From Candidatus Multivorans thiocomprendens (GTDB taxonomy: Bacteria > Acidobacteriota > Thermoanaerobaculia > Multivoradales > Multivoraceae): a stretch of DNA of 52,803 nucleotides. This document shows, piece after piece, positions 1-9,233 of the stretch. The notes under the pieces were generated by a model, which did not search any database, was not told the DNA's origin, and saw only the letters and a list, made by a program, of their open reading frames with translations. The stretch's first letter is position 1. Every line of letters begins with the position of its first letter. Where the stretch lies: the NCBI GenBank assembly GCA_027493375.1, contig JAPVWO010000128.1, positions 1 to 52,803 on the forward strand, in the 5' to 3' direction. The position numbers and the translations under genes were made by a program.

Positions 1-183
1 GCTCAGCTCGTGCTTGACGTACAGGACGAAGTAGTCCGCCTCCGTCGAGGCCACCGTGATGGGCACGGCCGTCACCGGCACGTCGACCGGCGTCTGCGCG
101 CTCGCCGCCGCGGCCGCCAGAACCAGCGTGAAGAGCAGGCGGCCGGCGCCAACGGCCGACCTGAGGGCGGAGTGTCCGGACAT
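1..183 (-). CDS. Secreted PEP/pyruvate-binding-like protein, N-terminal fragment
   Basis: Only the first 61 codons are inside the window; the gene runs off the left edge. It starts at an ATG (183-181, complement) and begins with a signal peptide: basic Arg residues, a hydrophobic LLFTLVLAAAAA core and an ASAQ-like cleavage site near residue 30. The 31 residues that follow match the mature N-terminus of the divergent gene at 322-3207 at 25 of 31 positions (shared TPVDVPV and ADYFVLY blocks). The two are therefore paralogues facing away from each other across about 140 bp. Function can only be inherited from the full-length neighbour: a secreted protein with phosphohistidine and ATP-grasp domains of the PEP synthase type. 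Whether this copy keeps those domains cannot be seen here. Confidence 0.7.
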   Translation of the reverse strand, partial: MSGHSALRSAVGAGRLLFTLVLAAAAASAQTPVDVPVTAVPITVASTEADYFVLYVKHELS

Positions 184-321
184 TCGACGGGGACATTAGG
201 GGCTTGCGCCGAGAAACGCAACGAGGTGAGTCGAAAGGGGGAAAGCTGCTAGAGTTCGTCGGCGCGGGCGAACGGCTTTCGAGGGGCGTTGGCGTTCCCG
301 AGCGCGGGGAGATCTTCCGTC

Positions 322-3207
322 ATGACCGTGTATCCGAGTTCGTTTCCGCGTTGCGCGGGCCGTCGTTCCGCTTCGATGGCGCTCCTCTTCGTGTTGCTCT
401 GCTCCGTGCCCGGGGAGGCCCGGGGCGACACGGAATCCTGCGCGGATTCGGCGGCGTCGCCGACGCCGGTCGACGTGCCGGTGGCCGCCGTGCCCATCAT
501 GGTCGAGTCCACGACCGCGGATTACTTCGTTCTCTATGCCCGCCATGAGCTTTCGGGCGTCTCGCGGGAGGTCCCGGTGGCCGTTGTCCGCGGTCGCGAG
601 GGGACGACGACGCTTCGCGAGAACGTCGGGCCGCTGCCGGCGGCGAGCTACCGGGTGGAGCGCTATCGGGTCGCCGACCCGGCCGACGTCGATGGCGACT
701 GCGTGGACGACCTGACGGATTCGAATCCGGTGAACCCGGCGCCGGAAATCGACCCGGCCGACGGCGCCGTCACGGTCGCCGACGAGGATGCGTTCCGGCT
801 CCTGGCGTTCGAGCACGCCGCGACCGGAACCTCGTACCTCAAGATGGTGGTGTTCGACTGGGATACGGACCGCCCCGGCGTCTACTTCCAGAACGCCGGG
901 ACCCATCCCGGCCACTTCACCTTCATCCGCGAACTGGGCTTCGGCCTGGACGAGGTCGTCGCCTTCGAGCTGGGCTACGACCCGAACCTGGTCGTCGACG
1001 GCAGGCGCGGCGTCTACTACTTCTACTGGTCGCTCATCCAGGACGGCCGCTTCGCCGATCTCGTGCCCTGGTTCTACACCGTGCTCGCGGCCAGCATGCC
1101 GCTGATCGAAGACAACCTGGCGTTCTACGTTCCGAACGCGCTGGCGCCCCACCTCCGCGATCACCTGCCGGCCTACCGGGAGTCCCGGGTTCGTCTCGTG
1201 TTCGAGGACGACCTGTCGGGAGGCGACGCCGACTTCGTGGCCCTCAACCCGGGCGTCGGGGTCGGCCTTCTGCGCGAGCTGTCGCCGGACGAGCGTCCGC
1301 ATCCCCACGACATCGGCATCTACGATTCGCTGCCGAACGAGTTGCCCCGCCTCGCCGGGATCATCAGCACGACGCCTCAGACGCCCCTTTCGCACGTCAA
1401 CCTGCGGGCCGTCCAGGCGGGCATCCCGAACGCGTTCATCCGCAACGCCGGCGAGGACCCGGGGATCGACGCGCTGATCGGCGGCTACGTCCGCTACACC
1501 GTGACCGAAAGCGGCTACATGCTGAGCGAAGCCACCGTGGAGGAGGTCGAGGAGCACTACGAGCAGTCGCGGCCGAAGGAACCGCAGACGCCGGAGAGGG
1601 ACCTTTCGGTCCGGCGGATCGTTCCCCTCGAACAGGTGGGCTTCGCCGACTGGAAGACCTTCGGCGTAAAGGCGGCGAACGTCGCCGAACTGGGCAGGCT
1701 CGGCTTTCCGCCCGGAACCGTGCCGAGCGGATTCGCCGTGCCTTTCTCCTTCTACGACGGGTTCATGTCCGCGAACGGCCTGTACGACGACGTTCGCGAA
1801 CTGCTGGAGAGCGAGGCGTTCCGGACCGACTTCGACGTGCAGGACGACGAGCTGAAGAAGCTGCGACGGAAGATCCGCGACGCGGAGACGCCGCGGTGGA
1901 TGGTCGACGAACTCACGGCGATGCACGCCGCCTGGCCGGCGGGCCAGTCGCTGCGCTACCGGTCCAGCACGAACAACGAGGATCTTCCGGGCTTCAACGG
2001 CGCCGGCCTGTACGACTCGAAGACGCAGAATCCGGACGAGACCGAAGAGGACGGAATCGACAAGTCGCTCAAGCAGGTGTTCGCCAGCCTGTGGAACTTC
2101 CGCGCCTTCACCGAACGGGAGTTCTACCGGATCGATCACCTGGCGGCGGCGATGGGTGTTCTGGTGCATCCCAACTACAAGGACGAGTTGGCCAACGGCG
2201 TCGCCGCCAGCTTCGATCCGTTCTTCGGCCGCGAGACCCACTACTACGTGAACACTCAGGTCGGCGAGGATCTGGTCACCAACCCGGAGGCCGACTCGGT
2301 GCCCGAGGAGCTGCTGCTCTCGAAGACGGGAACGGGGGACGATCTCTTCATCGTTCTGGCGTTTTCCAACCTGGCGCCGCCGGGCGAACTCCTGATGAGC
2401 GAAGCGCAGATGGACCAGTTGCGCCGACATCTCTCGACGATTCACGACCACTTCGAGGGCCTGTACATGCCGGCCGCGGGCGAGCCGTTCGCCCTCGAGA
2501 TCGAGTTCAAGATCACCAGCGACGACATCCTGGCGATCAAGCAGGCCCGCCCCTGGGTCTTCGGCGAGTCTCCGGGAGGGCGGGCGCCGCCCTTCACGCT
2601 GAGCGTGGATTGTCCGGCGACGCCCTGCCGGGTCCGCACCGGACAGACGGTTCGGTTCGGCGACCCGGACGCGGAGGAGGACGGGGATCGCCGCTGGGAG
2701 TTCGGCGACGGGAGCGAAGCGCTCGGCGACGAAGTGGAACACGCCTGGCGGGCGCCGGGCTTCTACGAAGTCGTCCTGTCGGTCGGAGGCGAAGCGCGGA
2801 CGGCCGTTTTCCTCGTCGAGGCCGCCGCGCCGGAGGGCGCCTGCGTGTCCAGCGCGTCCACCCGCTGCCTGCTGAACTCGCGCTTCGCGGTGACCGTCGA
2901 TTGGGCGGCCCAGGACGGCGGGAGCGGCGCCGGCCGCGTCGTTCACGCGGGGACGAACGACTCGGGCCTGTTCCGCTTCTTCGACGAGAACAACTGGGAG
3001 GTCCTGATCAAGGTGCTCGACGCCTGCCGGGACGGCGGCGGCGTCTGGGTGTTCGGCGCATCGACGACCGACCTCGGGGTGACCGTCCGCGTTGCGGACA
3101 CCGCGCCCGGAGCGACGGACCCGCCGCGGGAGTACCGGAGCCCGCCCGGCGCGCCGGCCTCGGCGATCACCGACACCGACGCGTTCCCGAACGCCTGCCG
3201 GCCGTAG
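322..3207 (+). CDS. Secreted PEP/pyruvate-binding (PEP synthase-like) protein with PKD domain
   Basis: About 961 residues. ATG 322 is preferred because GGGGA lies about 10 nt upstream; an in-frame TTG at 289 would add 11 residues. An arginine-rich n-region and the MALLFVLLCSVPGEARG core form a signal peptide. A PEP-utiliser-like phosphohistidine segment comes first (TPLSHVNLRA, His about residue 358, followed by AGIP). An ATP-grasp region of the PEP synthase/PPDK type follows: GVKAANVAELG near 447, RSSTNNEDLPGFNGAG near 547, and the closing QARPWVF near 741. A PKD-like domain (WEFGDGSE near 792) comes next. The last ~120 residues resemble a domain recurrent in acidobacterial exported proteins (FRFFDENNWEVLIKVLDAC). 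The order His-domain then ATP-grasp is the reverse of PEP synthase, and no PEP-binding TIM barrel is present. The substrate is unknown. Cytosolic nucleotides would not be available to an exported enzyme, so catalysis is doubtful. Confidence 0.75.
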   Translation: MTVYPSSFPRCAGRRSASMALLFVLLCSVPGEARGDTESCADSAASPTPVDVPVAAVPIMVESTTADYFVLYARHELSGVSREVPVAVVRGREGTTTLRENVGPLPAASYRVERYRVADPADVDGDCVDDLTDSNPVNPAPEIDPADGAVTVADEDAFRLLAFEHAATGTSYLKMVVFDWDTDRPGVYFQNAGTHPGHFTFIRELGFGLDEVVAFELGYDPNLVVDGRRGVYYFYWSLIQDGRFADLVPWFYTVLAASMPLIEDNLAFYVPNALAPHLRDHLPAYRESRVRLVFEDDLSGGDADFVALNPGVGVGLLRELSPDERPHPHDIGIYDSLPNELPRLAGIISTTPQTPLSHVNLRAVQAGIPNAFIRNAGEDPGIDALIGGYVRYTVTESGYMLSEATVEEVEEHYEQSRPKEPQTPERDLSVRRIVPLEQVGFADWKTFGVKAANVAELGRLGFPPGTVPSGFAVPFSFYDGFMSANGLYDDVRELLESEAFRTDFDVQDDELKKLRRKIRDAETPRWMVDELTAMHAAWPAGQSLRYRSSTNNEDLPGFNGAGLYDSKTQNPDETEEDGIDKSLKQVFASLWNFRAFTEREFYRIDHLAAAMGVLVHPNYKDELANGVAASFDPFFGRETHYYVNTQVGEDLVTNPEADSVPEELLLSKTGTGDDLFIVLAFSNLAPPGELLMSEAQMDQLRRHLSTIHDHFEGLYMPAAGEPFALEIEFKITSDDILAIKQARPWVFGESPGGRAPPFTLSVDCPATPCRVRTGQTVRFGDPDAEEDGDRRWEFGDGSEALGDEVEHAWRAPGFYEVVLSVGGEARTAVFLVEAAAPEGACVSSASTRCLLNSRFAVTVDWAAQDGGSGAGRVVHAGTNDSGLFRFFDENNWEVLIKVLDACRDGGGVWVFGASTTDLGVTVRVADTAPGATDPPREYRSPPGAPASAITDTDAFPNACRP

Positions 3208-3342
3208 CGGCGCGGGGCGCTCGGGACCGGCTTCGCCGCGGGAGAGGGATCGCCAGTTGACGCCGCTCGCCGCCGTCACCGGCGATAGGATGCGGCGCCG
3301 GGCCGCCGGGGGGCCGGTCTACCGAACGGGAGAAGACTGGTG

Positions 3343-5337
3343 ATGACGAGAAAAGGGAGCGGCGTCGTTCTGGCGTCCGGGTCGCTGTTGCTTGCGGTAT
3401 GGGGCGCCGAGGCCGCCGGCGCCCAGCACGGCGTCGCCGCCGGCGACTGGCCGTCCTACGGCGGCGACCACGGCAGCACGAAGTACACCGCGCTCGACCA
3501 GATCGACCGGGACAACGTCGCCGAACTCGAGGTCGTCTGGGGCTGGGATTCCCCGGACAACGCCGAGGCCGCCGAGCGGCACCGGATGCTCCGGCCGGGC
3601 GCCTACAAGGTGACCCCGCTCATGGTCGGCGGTGTGCTTTACGCGTCGACGTCGTTCGGCCAGGTGGCCGCGATCGACGGGGAGACCGGCGAACAGAAGT
3701 GGGTGTTCGACACGGAGGACTGGAGGCAGAGCCGGCCCACGAACCTCGGCTACAACCACCGCGGCGTCGGCTACTGGACGGACGGCGAGCAGGCGCGGAT
3801 CCTCATGCCGACGAACCAGGCGTACCTCTGGGCCCTCGACGCCCACACGGGCGAGCCGGTCGGGGACTTCGGCGAAGGAGGCAAGGTCGACCTGACGGTT
3901 GGGCTCGGGCGGCCGGTGCAGCGCCGGATCTACTCGGTCATTTCGGCGCCGATAATCGTCGGCGACACGGTCGTCGTCGGTTCCTCGATCTTCGATGGCC
4001 CGACCCGGAAGGAGATGCCGCCGGGGCACGTCCGCGGATTCGACGTCCGTACCGGCAAACAGAGGTGGATCTTCCACACGATTCCCCAGGGGGACGAACC
4101 GGGGGTAGAGACGTGGGAGGACGAATCCTGGACGTACAGTGGCAACACGAACGTCTGGACCGTGATGAGCGGCGACCCGGAACTCGGCTACGTCTACCTG
4201 CCCACCGGCACGCCGACGAACGACTGGTACGGCGGCCACCGCCTCGGCGACAACCTCTACGCCGAGAGCCTGGTCTGCCTCGACGCGGCGACCGGCGAGA
4301 AGGTGTGGCACTTCCAGTTCGTCCACCACGGGCTGTGGGACTACGACGTGCCGGCGGCGCCGAACCTGGTCGACGTAACCGTCGACGGCAAACAGATCAA
4401 GGCAGTCGCCCAAACGACGAAGCAGGGCTTCATCTACGTCTTCGACCGCGCGACCGGCGAGCCCGTCTGGCCGATCGAGGAGCGGCCGGTGCCGCAGACC
4501 GACGTTCCGGGCGAGCGGACGTCGCCGACCCAGCCGTTCCCGACGAAGCCGGCGCCCTACGAGCATCAGGGCTTCGAGAGCGACGACATGCTGATCTCCT
4601 TCACGCCGGAACTCCACGAAGCGGCCAAGAAGATCCGGGACCAGTACGTTTCCGGTCCGCTGTTCACGCCGCCGTCGCTCCAGGGGACCCTGCTGCTGCC
4701 CGGCTGGGGCGGCGGCGCGAACTGGTACGGCGCCGCGGTCGATCCCGAGACGGCGACGATCTACATCCCCTCCTTCACCATGCCGATGGTCGTCAGGCTG
4801 GTCGAGCCGGACGGCGCCCGTTCCAACTTCCGGTACGTACGCGGCATGGCGAGCATTGACGACTTCGCCCTGCAGGGACCGGAGGGCCTGCCGCTGACAA
4901 GGCCGCCCTACGGCCGGCTCACGGCGATCGACCTGAACACCGGCGAGCACGCCTGGATGCAGCCGCTTGGCGACGGCCCGCGGAAGCAGGTCGCGGAGTT
5001 GGCCGGCGAGGATCCGGGTCCGCTCGGCGGTCCGCCCGCGGCCGGACCGCTGCTGACGAAGACGCTGCTCTTCCAGGCCCAGGGCGGCGCGCCGGGGTTG
5101 ACCGGCGGCCCGGGGGGCGGGGAAGTCTCCGTCCTGCGGGCGCACGACAAGAAGACCGGCGATGTGATCCACGAGATCGAGCTCTCCGCGTCGCCGAGCG
5201 GGACGCCGATGTCCTACGCGATCGGCGGGCGCCAGTACATCGCGCTTGCGGTTACCGGCACGGACGAAGCTGAGGGCGAAGCAGGAATCATCGCCTTCGC
5301 GTTGCCGCGGAGCTCTCTGAAGGAGACCGGCCCGTGA
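3343..5337 (+). CDS. PQQ-dependent dehydrogenase (quinoprotein glucose/alcohol dehydrogenase family)
   Basis: 664 residues. GGGAGAAG at about 3328 sits 7 nt before ATG 3343; the GTG at 3340 is directly adjacent and could also be used. A signal peptide ends near AGA/Q (residue 27), so the enzyme should be periplasmic. The mature part opens with [14 protein letters not shown], typical of quinoprotein dehydrogenases. It then shows repeated propeller blade motifs of the form xxDxxTGxxx[45 protein letters not shown] and [24 protein letters not shown] segment matches the C-terminal conserved region of the family. No CxxCH is present, so electrons would pass to a separate acceptor. By family it oxidises sugars or alcohols with PQQ; the substrate cannot be told. 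Its stop overlaps the start of the next gene (GTGA), so the two are probably coupled. Confidence 0.85.
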   Translation: MTRKGSGVVLASGSLLLAVWGAEAAGAQHGVAAGDWPSYGGDHGSTKYTALDQIDRDNVAELEVVWGWDSPDNAEAAERHRMLRPGAYKVTPLMVGGVLYASTSFGQVAAIDGETGEQKWVFDTEDWRQSRPTNLGYNHRGVGYWTDGEQARILMPTNQAYLWALDAHTGEPVGDFGEGGKVDLTVGLGRPVQRRIYSVISAPIIVGDTVVVGSSIFDGPTRKEMPPGHVRGFDVRTGKQRWIFHTIPQGDEPGVETWEDESWTYSGNTNVWTVMSGDPELGYVYLPTGTPTNDWYGGHRLGDNLYAESLVCLDAATGEKVWHFQFVHHGLWDYDVPAAPNLVDVTVDGKQIKAVAQTTKQGFIYVFDRATGEPVWPIEERPVPQTDVPGERTSPTQPFPTKPAPYEHQGFESDDMLISFTPELHEAAKKIRDQYVSGPLFTPPSLQGTLLLPGWGGGANWYGAAVDPETATIYIPSFTMPMVVRLVEPDGARSNFRYVRGMASIDDFALQGPEGLPLTRPPYGRLTAIDLNTGEHAWMQPLGDGPRKQVAELAGEDPGPLGGPPAAGPLLTKTLLFQAQGGAPGLTGGPGGGEVSVLRAHDKKTGDVIHEIELSASPSGTPMSYAIGGRQYIALAVTGTDEAEGEAGIIAFALPRSSLKETGP

Positions 5338-6194
5338 AGCTCCTTTCGCTGCTGCGTGACGGCCGTTCCGCGATCGGCGTGCTCGCGGACGAGGAAACGG
5401 TCGTCGATCTGAGCGTCGCGGCGCCCGACCTGCCGCGGGGCATGTGCCGGTTCCTGGCCGCCGGTGAGGCGGCGATAGAGGCGGCCCGCCGCGCCGTCGA
5501 CTCCGGCGACGGACGGGTCGCACTGGCCGAGCAGACGCTCCTGGCGCCGGTGCCCAAGCCGCGCAAGTTCTTCGCCATCGGCCTGAACTACGCCGATCAC
5601 GCTGCCGAGACGGGCCAGGAACTCCCTGCGTTCCCGACCGTCTTCAACAAGCAGGTCACCTGCGTCAACCGGCCGGGAGGGGACATCCACATCCCGCGCG
5701 CGTCCTCCGCGGTCGACTACGAGGGCGAGTTCGCCTTCGTCATCGGGCGGCGTTGCCGGGGCGTCGCCGCGGCTGATGCCGGGTCCGTGATCGCGGGCTA
5801 CACGATCGTCAACGACGTCTCCGTTCGCGACTGGCAGCGCCGTTCGCCAACGATGATTCTCGGCAAGGGCTGGGACACCCACGGTCCGATGGGGCCCTGC
5901 CTGGTGACCGCCGACGAGGTCGAGGATCCGAAGGCGCTCGGTATCCGTACCTGGGTAAACGGCGAGCTGCGTCAGGACTCGAACACGCGGGAACTCGTCT
6001 TCGACTGCCCGAAGCTGGTCGAGACGATTTCGACCATGTGCACGCTCGAACCCGGCGACGTGGTGAGCACGGGCACGCCGGCGGGCGTGGGCCTTGCCTT
6101 CAAGCCGCCGAAGTTCCTGGTCGCCGGCGACACGGTACGGATCGAGATCGACGGCCTGGGTGCGCTCGAGAACCCGGTGATCGCCGAGCCCTAG
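5334..6194 (+). CDS. Fumarylacetoacetate hydrolase (FAH) family protein
   Basis: 286 residues, normal for the short FAH family (2-hydroxyhepta-2,4-diene-1,7-dioate isomerase, ureidoglycolate lyase, acylpyruvase types). It starts at GTG 5334 inside the stop of the PQQ dehydrogenase. Diagnostic segments are [12 protein letters not shown], the metal-ligand acidic cluster [31 protein letters not shown] and the C-terminal [13 protein letters not shown]. The protein should be cytosolic and cleave or hydrate a beta-keto or enol acid using Mg2+ or Mn2+. Coupling to a PQQ dehydrogenase suggests a route that oxidises a substrate and then processes the acid, but the substrate is unknown. Its stop codon overlaps the stop of the convergent VWA gene within a CTAG palindrome. 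Confidence 0.85.
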   Translation: MKLLSLLRDGRSAIGVLADEETVVDLSVAAPDLPRGMCRFLAAGEAAIEAARRAVDSGDGRVALAEQTLLAPVPKPRKFFAIGLNYADHAAETGQELPAFPTVFNKQVTCVNRPGGDIHIPRASSAVDYEGEFAFVIGRRCRGVAAADAGSVIAGYTIVNDVSVRDWQRRSPTMILGKGWDTHGPMGPCLVTADEVEDPKALGIRTWVNGELRQDSNTRELVFDCPKLVETISTMCTLEPGDVVSTGTPAGVGLAFKPPKFLVAGDTVRIEIDGLGALENPVIAEP

Positions 6195-9100
6195 CCGCGG
6201 CCGCGGCCGACGGTCATCCGCACTTCGCGATCCTGCCGCTTGTCCCGCAGTTCCACCTTGATGGACTGCACCTCACGGGGAGTCAGCGGCTCGCTCGTGG
6301 CGTAGCCGAGCATGTACTGGCTACGCAGTTCCTCACCGATGTGTCCGTAGGCCCAGAGCACTGCGTCCATGCTGGCGACGTAGTACACGCGTCCGCCGCT
6401 CGCCTTCGTGATCGCTTCAAGGTCCAGCTTGCGGGGACCGCGTCCCCAACGGTCTTCGCCCTGGCTCATCGAGATGACGTAGATCGGCACGCCGGTGTTT
6501 CCGGCCGTCCTGAACGTCCGCCGGTAGCTGCTCTGGCTGCCGTAATCGTCGCCGTCCGTCAACACGACCAGGGCGCGCCGTCCCTGGTCGCGAGCGAGAT
6601 GGACCAGGCAGAACTGCATGGCGTCGTAGAGGGCGGTCTGCCCGTCTGCCTGGATCCGTCCCAGGGTGCCGATGAGTTCGCTGACGTCGGCGGTGGTGTC
6701 CGAGAGCAGGCGCGGCCGGGTGTCGAAGTCGACCAGGAACGCCTGGTCGATCCGGGTGAGGGTGTTGCCGAGAAAGCGGGCCGCCGCTCGACGGGTGTCC
6801 GGCATCAGGGCGAACATGCTCTGGGAACTGTCGACGGCCAGGCCGAGCACCAGGGGCACGTCTTCGGCGACCGCGAAGCGCTCGATCGGGATCTCCCGTC
6901 GACCGGACCGCAGTACGAAGTCGGAGGAGTCGAGGGTCGTGATCGGCTTGCCCTCGTCGTCGTTGACGACGACGTAGACCTCGACCAGGTTGACCACCGT
7001 TTCGGCCATGGGCGTATCGGAGGAGAGAAACTCCACGTCTTCGATCATCGTGCCGTCGTCCAGATGAACGGCAACGCGGGCGAAGTCGGCGCCCGGGATT
7101 GCGGGTCCGGGCAGGACGGTGCGGAACGGAGGCCGCGTCATGGTGGCCGCGAGACGGTCGTTCCGGTAGAACTCGACCCGGTCGAGAGCGCGGCCGCGGC
7201 TCAGCTCGACCTGGGCCTCCACGGCGTACCGGCCCCCGGGTTGCGCCTCCACTGCCGCGATACCGACTCCGACCCGTCTCTGGCGCTCGTTGATCGTCAG
7301 TTCGTCCTCACCCAACCAGCGGTCCGAGCGGTCGTAGGCGACGATCCGGATCGTGTGGGGCAGCGCCTCCGGCCCCAGGTCGATGGTGGTCTGGAACGGC
7401 TTGCGTCGATCGTCGAAGACCTGCTCGCCGTCGAGGTAGAACTCCACCCGGCGCACGACGTCGCTCGTGGTCACCGTGCTGAACGACTTCCTGCCGCTGA
7501 GCCCAGACCGCTCGCCGCGGGGCGGGATCAGACGCACGAGGCTGGAGCCGGATGCGGGGTCGAGGACGTTCGCCCGCCGGCCGCCTGCCCAGCCGGCCCG
7601 GCGGGCAGCGGCCCTGGCCGCCGCGAGGATCTCGGCCTCGGTCGGGGCGGCCGCCAGCGAGCCGCCGCCTGGCTCCGGCGCCAGCAGCTCCATGTCGCTG
7701 CGGTCATCGATGGGGCTTGACGCCGTTTCGAGAAACTCGACCCGCCAGCGGTCGTTGCGCAGGTCTTCGACCATCAGGACGAGTTCGTCGATCGCCACCG
7801 GCAGGTCGAAGAGAGTGCGGAAGCGCCACGCTCCAGTCCCGAGGTCGGCGCCGGTTCCCGCGCGGTGAAGCAGGAAGGCCGGCGCGTCCAGGCCGCGGCC
7901 GTAGACCGTGAGGCGGAGGGCGTCGCTGGAGGGTGGGGGATTGGCGCCGATGGTGGCGAGTCCGTCGAGCGTGACGAACTCGGCAGGCGCACCTTCCGTG
8001 GCCGACTGGATGCCCTGGGGCAGCAGGACGCCCCGGACGGCGAGTTCGCCGCTGCCATCGTCGGTGGCACCGTCGCCATCCCGGCTCAGGGCGTCGAGCG
8101 CGCGGCTGGCGCGGAGGGCGACCAGGTCCGCCGGCGCCGCGACGGTGGCCCAGCGGCGCGCCAGGACGTCCGGCGGAGGTCCGCCGGACGCAGTGGTCGA
8201 GGCGACGCGGACGTCGATCGGATGGGTGGCGCCGTCGCGGGGGCCGGACGAGCGGTAGCGAACCCGCCAGGACGCCTGCAGCCGCTCGAGCGCGGGCGCG
8301 ATCCCTCCGTTCTCGGTGAGCGCCTCGCCGCCGCTGGCCGCTACGAACTCCCGGGCCGACTGAAGTCTTCCGGGCAGGAGACCGTCGACCTCCGCGGCTG
8401 CCGGCGCGAGCTGAAGGGCATGGACGCGCCAACCGAGCGCCGCGACTGTTCGAGCCAGGCTGCGTTGCTGTTGCTGTTCGCTCAGGGCCGCGCGTTCGAA
8501 CGCGGGAACGGGTTCGCCCAGCAGCTCCTGAGCGAACGCGTCCGCGTCCAGGTCGGTCGCGTCGCGCACGAGGAACAGCACCCGCGGTGGCCCACCGGTC
8601 CAGGAGCCGCCACCGAGCGATTCGAGCGACTCGAGCAGGTTCGCCCGCTGCCAGCGCAGCGTGTCGAGTTCCAGCAGGAATCCCTCGAGCAGGTCGGCGG
8701 TGCGCAACGCGTCCGCCTCCGGGTCGCCCGAGCGTTCGTCGGCGGCCGCCCGCATCTCCCGGCGCTGCTCGAACAGGGCGCCCGCCGCGCCGGCCCGGGC
8801 GCCGATCGCCGCGGCGGCCGCCCGCACCAGCCCGGCGTTCGCGGTCGGTGAAAGTTCGACTTCGGCGATCCGGTCGGCGGTGATCATCTCTACGTCGCCG
8901 AGCGTCACCAGAGCATCGGCCGCGTTTCCCACCGCGGCGGCCGCCGCCTCGATCCCCTCGGGTGTCGAACCCGGCAGGTCGAAGTAGACGACGACTCGCC
9001 AGCGCTCCTCGATCGGTTCGACCGCCAGGACTTCCCTGGGTTGGCCGTTCTCCAGGATCTCGACGCTCCGCCCGTCGAGCTGGCGTGGAGGGGCCGAGGA

Positions 9101-9226
9101 CTCGACCTGGACGATGATCTCAGCGTCGCGGTTCAGCACCTGCGCCGCGCCGAGGGCGGGGGAAAGAACGGCGAGTAGCGCAGCGGCGGCCGGCAGCAGA
9201 CCGCTCCGCGAGCAGGCGGAGATCAT
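6191..9226 (-). CDS. VWA domain-containing protein, acidobacterial type (second of a tandem pair)
   Basis: 1011 residues. An N-terminal signal peptide (LLPAAAALLAVLSPALGAAQ) indicates export. The C-terminal ~270 residues form a von Willebrand factor A domain of the acidobacterial family. They are preceded by the typical VxVYVVVNDxxGxPITxLxxxDF segment. The metal site is intact: DSSQS with Asp at about residue 799, later TALYDAM and VVLTDGDD. The N-terminal half looks like a second, degenerate VWA-like fold (VVVYFDLPGST in place of DxSxS, then VLFLVRDATDLD), so it probably does not bind metal. Two Ig-like stretches lie between (VEFYLDGEQVFDDR and VEFYRNDRLAATM). The role is presumably adhesion or protein-protein contact outside the cytoplasm. 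It lies 7 nt downstream of its paralogue and is surely cotranscribed. Confidence 0.85.
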   Translation of the reverse strand: MISACSRSGLLPAAAALLAVLSPALGAAQVLNRDAEIIVQVESSAPPRQLDGRSVEILENGQPREVLAVEPIEERWRVVVYFDLPGSTPEGIEAAAAAVGNAADALVTLGDVEMITADRIAEVELSPTANAGLVRAAAAAIGARAGAAGALFEQRREMRAAADERSGDPEADALRTADLLEGFLLELDTLRWQRANLLESLESLGGGSWTGGPPRVLFLVRDATDLDADAFAQELLGEPVPAFERAALSEQQQQRSLARTVAALGWRVHALQLAPAAAEVDGLLPGRLQSAREFVAASGGEALTENGGIAPALERLQASWRVRYRSSGPRDGATHPIDVRVASTTASGGPPPDVLARRWATVAAPADLVALRASRALDALSRDGDGATDDGSGELAVRGVLLPQGIQSATEGAPAEFVTLDGLATIGANPPPSSDALRLTVYGRGLDAPAFLLHRAGTGADLGTGAWRFRTLFDLPVAIDELVLMVEDLRNDRWRVEFLETASSPIDDRSDMELLAPEPGGGSLAAAPTEAEILAAARAAARRAGWAGGRRANVLDPASGSSLVRLIPPRGERSGLSGRKSFSTVTTSDVVRRVEFYLDGEQVFDDRRKPFQTTIDLGPEALPHTIRIVAYDRSDRWLGEDELTINERQRRVGVGIAAVEAQPGGRYAVEAQVELSRGRALDRVEFYRNDRLAATMTRPPFRTVLPGPAIPGADFARVAVHLDDGTMIEDVEFLSSDTPMAETVVNLVEVYVVVNDDEGKPITTLDSSDFVLRSGRREIPIERFAVAEDVPLVLGLAVDSSQSMFALMPDTRRAAARFLGNTLTRIDQAFLVDFDTRPRLLSDTTADVSELIGTLGRIQADGQTALYDAMQFCLVHLARDQGRRALVVLTDGDDYGSQSSYRRTFRTAGNTGVPIYVISMSQGEDRWGRGPRKLDLEAITKASGGRVYYVASMDAVLWAYGHIGEELRSQYMLGYATSEPLTPREVQSIKVELRDKRQDREVRMTVGRGRG

Positions 9227-9233
9227 CTCTCTT

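Noticed and set aside
196..3279. Very long open frames antisense to real genes (for example 196-3279 minus, 3319-5523 minus, 9114-11039 plus, 12429-14303 plus, 35207-38020 plus)
   Set aside because: High GC with GC-rich third positions suppresses stops in other frames. The translations are Arg/Gly/Ala/Pro-rich without domains or signals, and the opposite strand encodes recognisable families.
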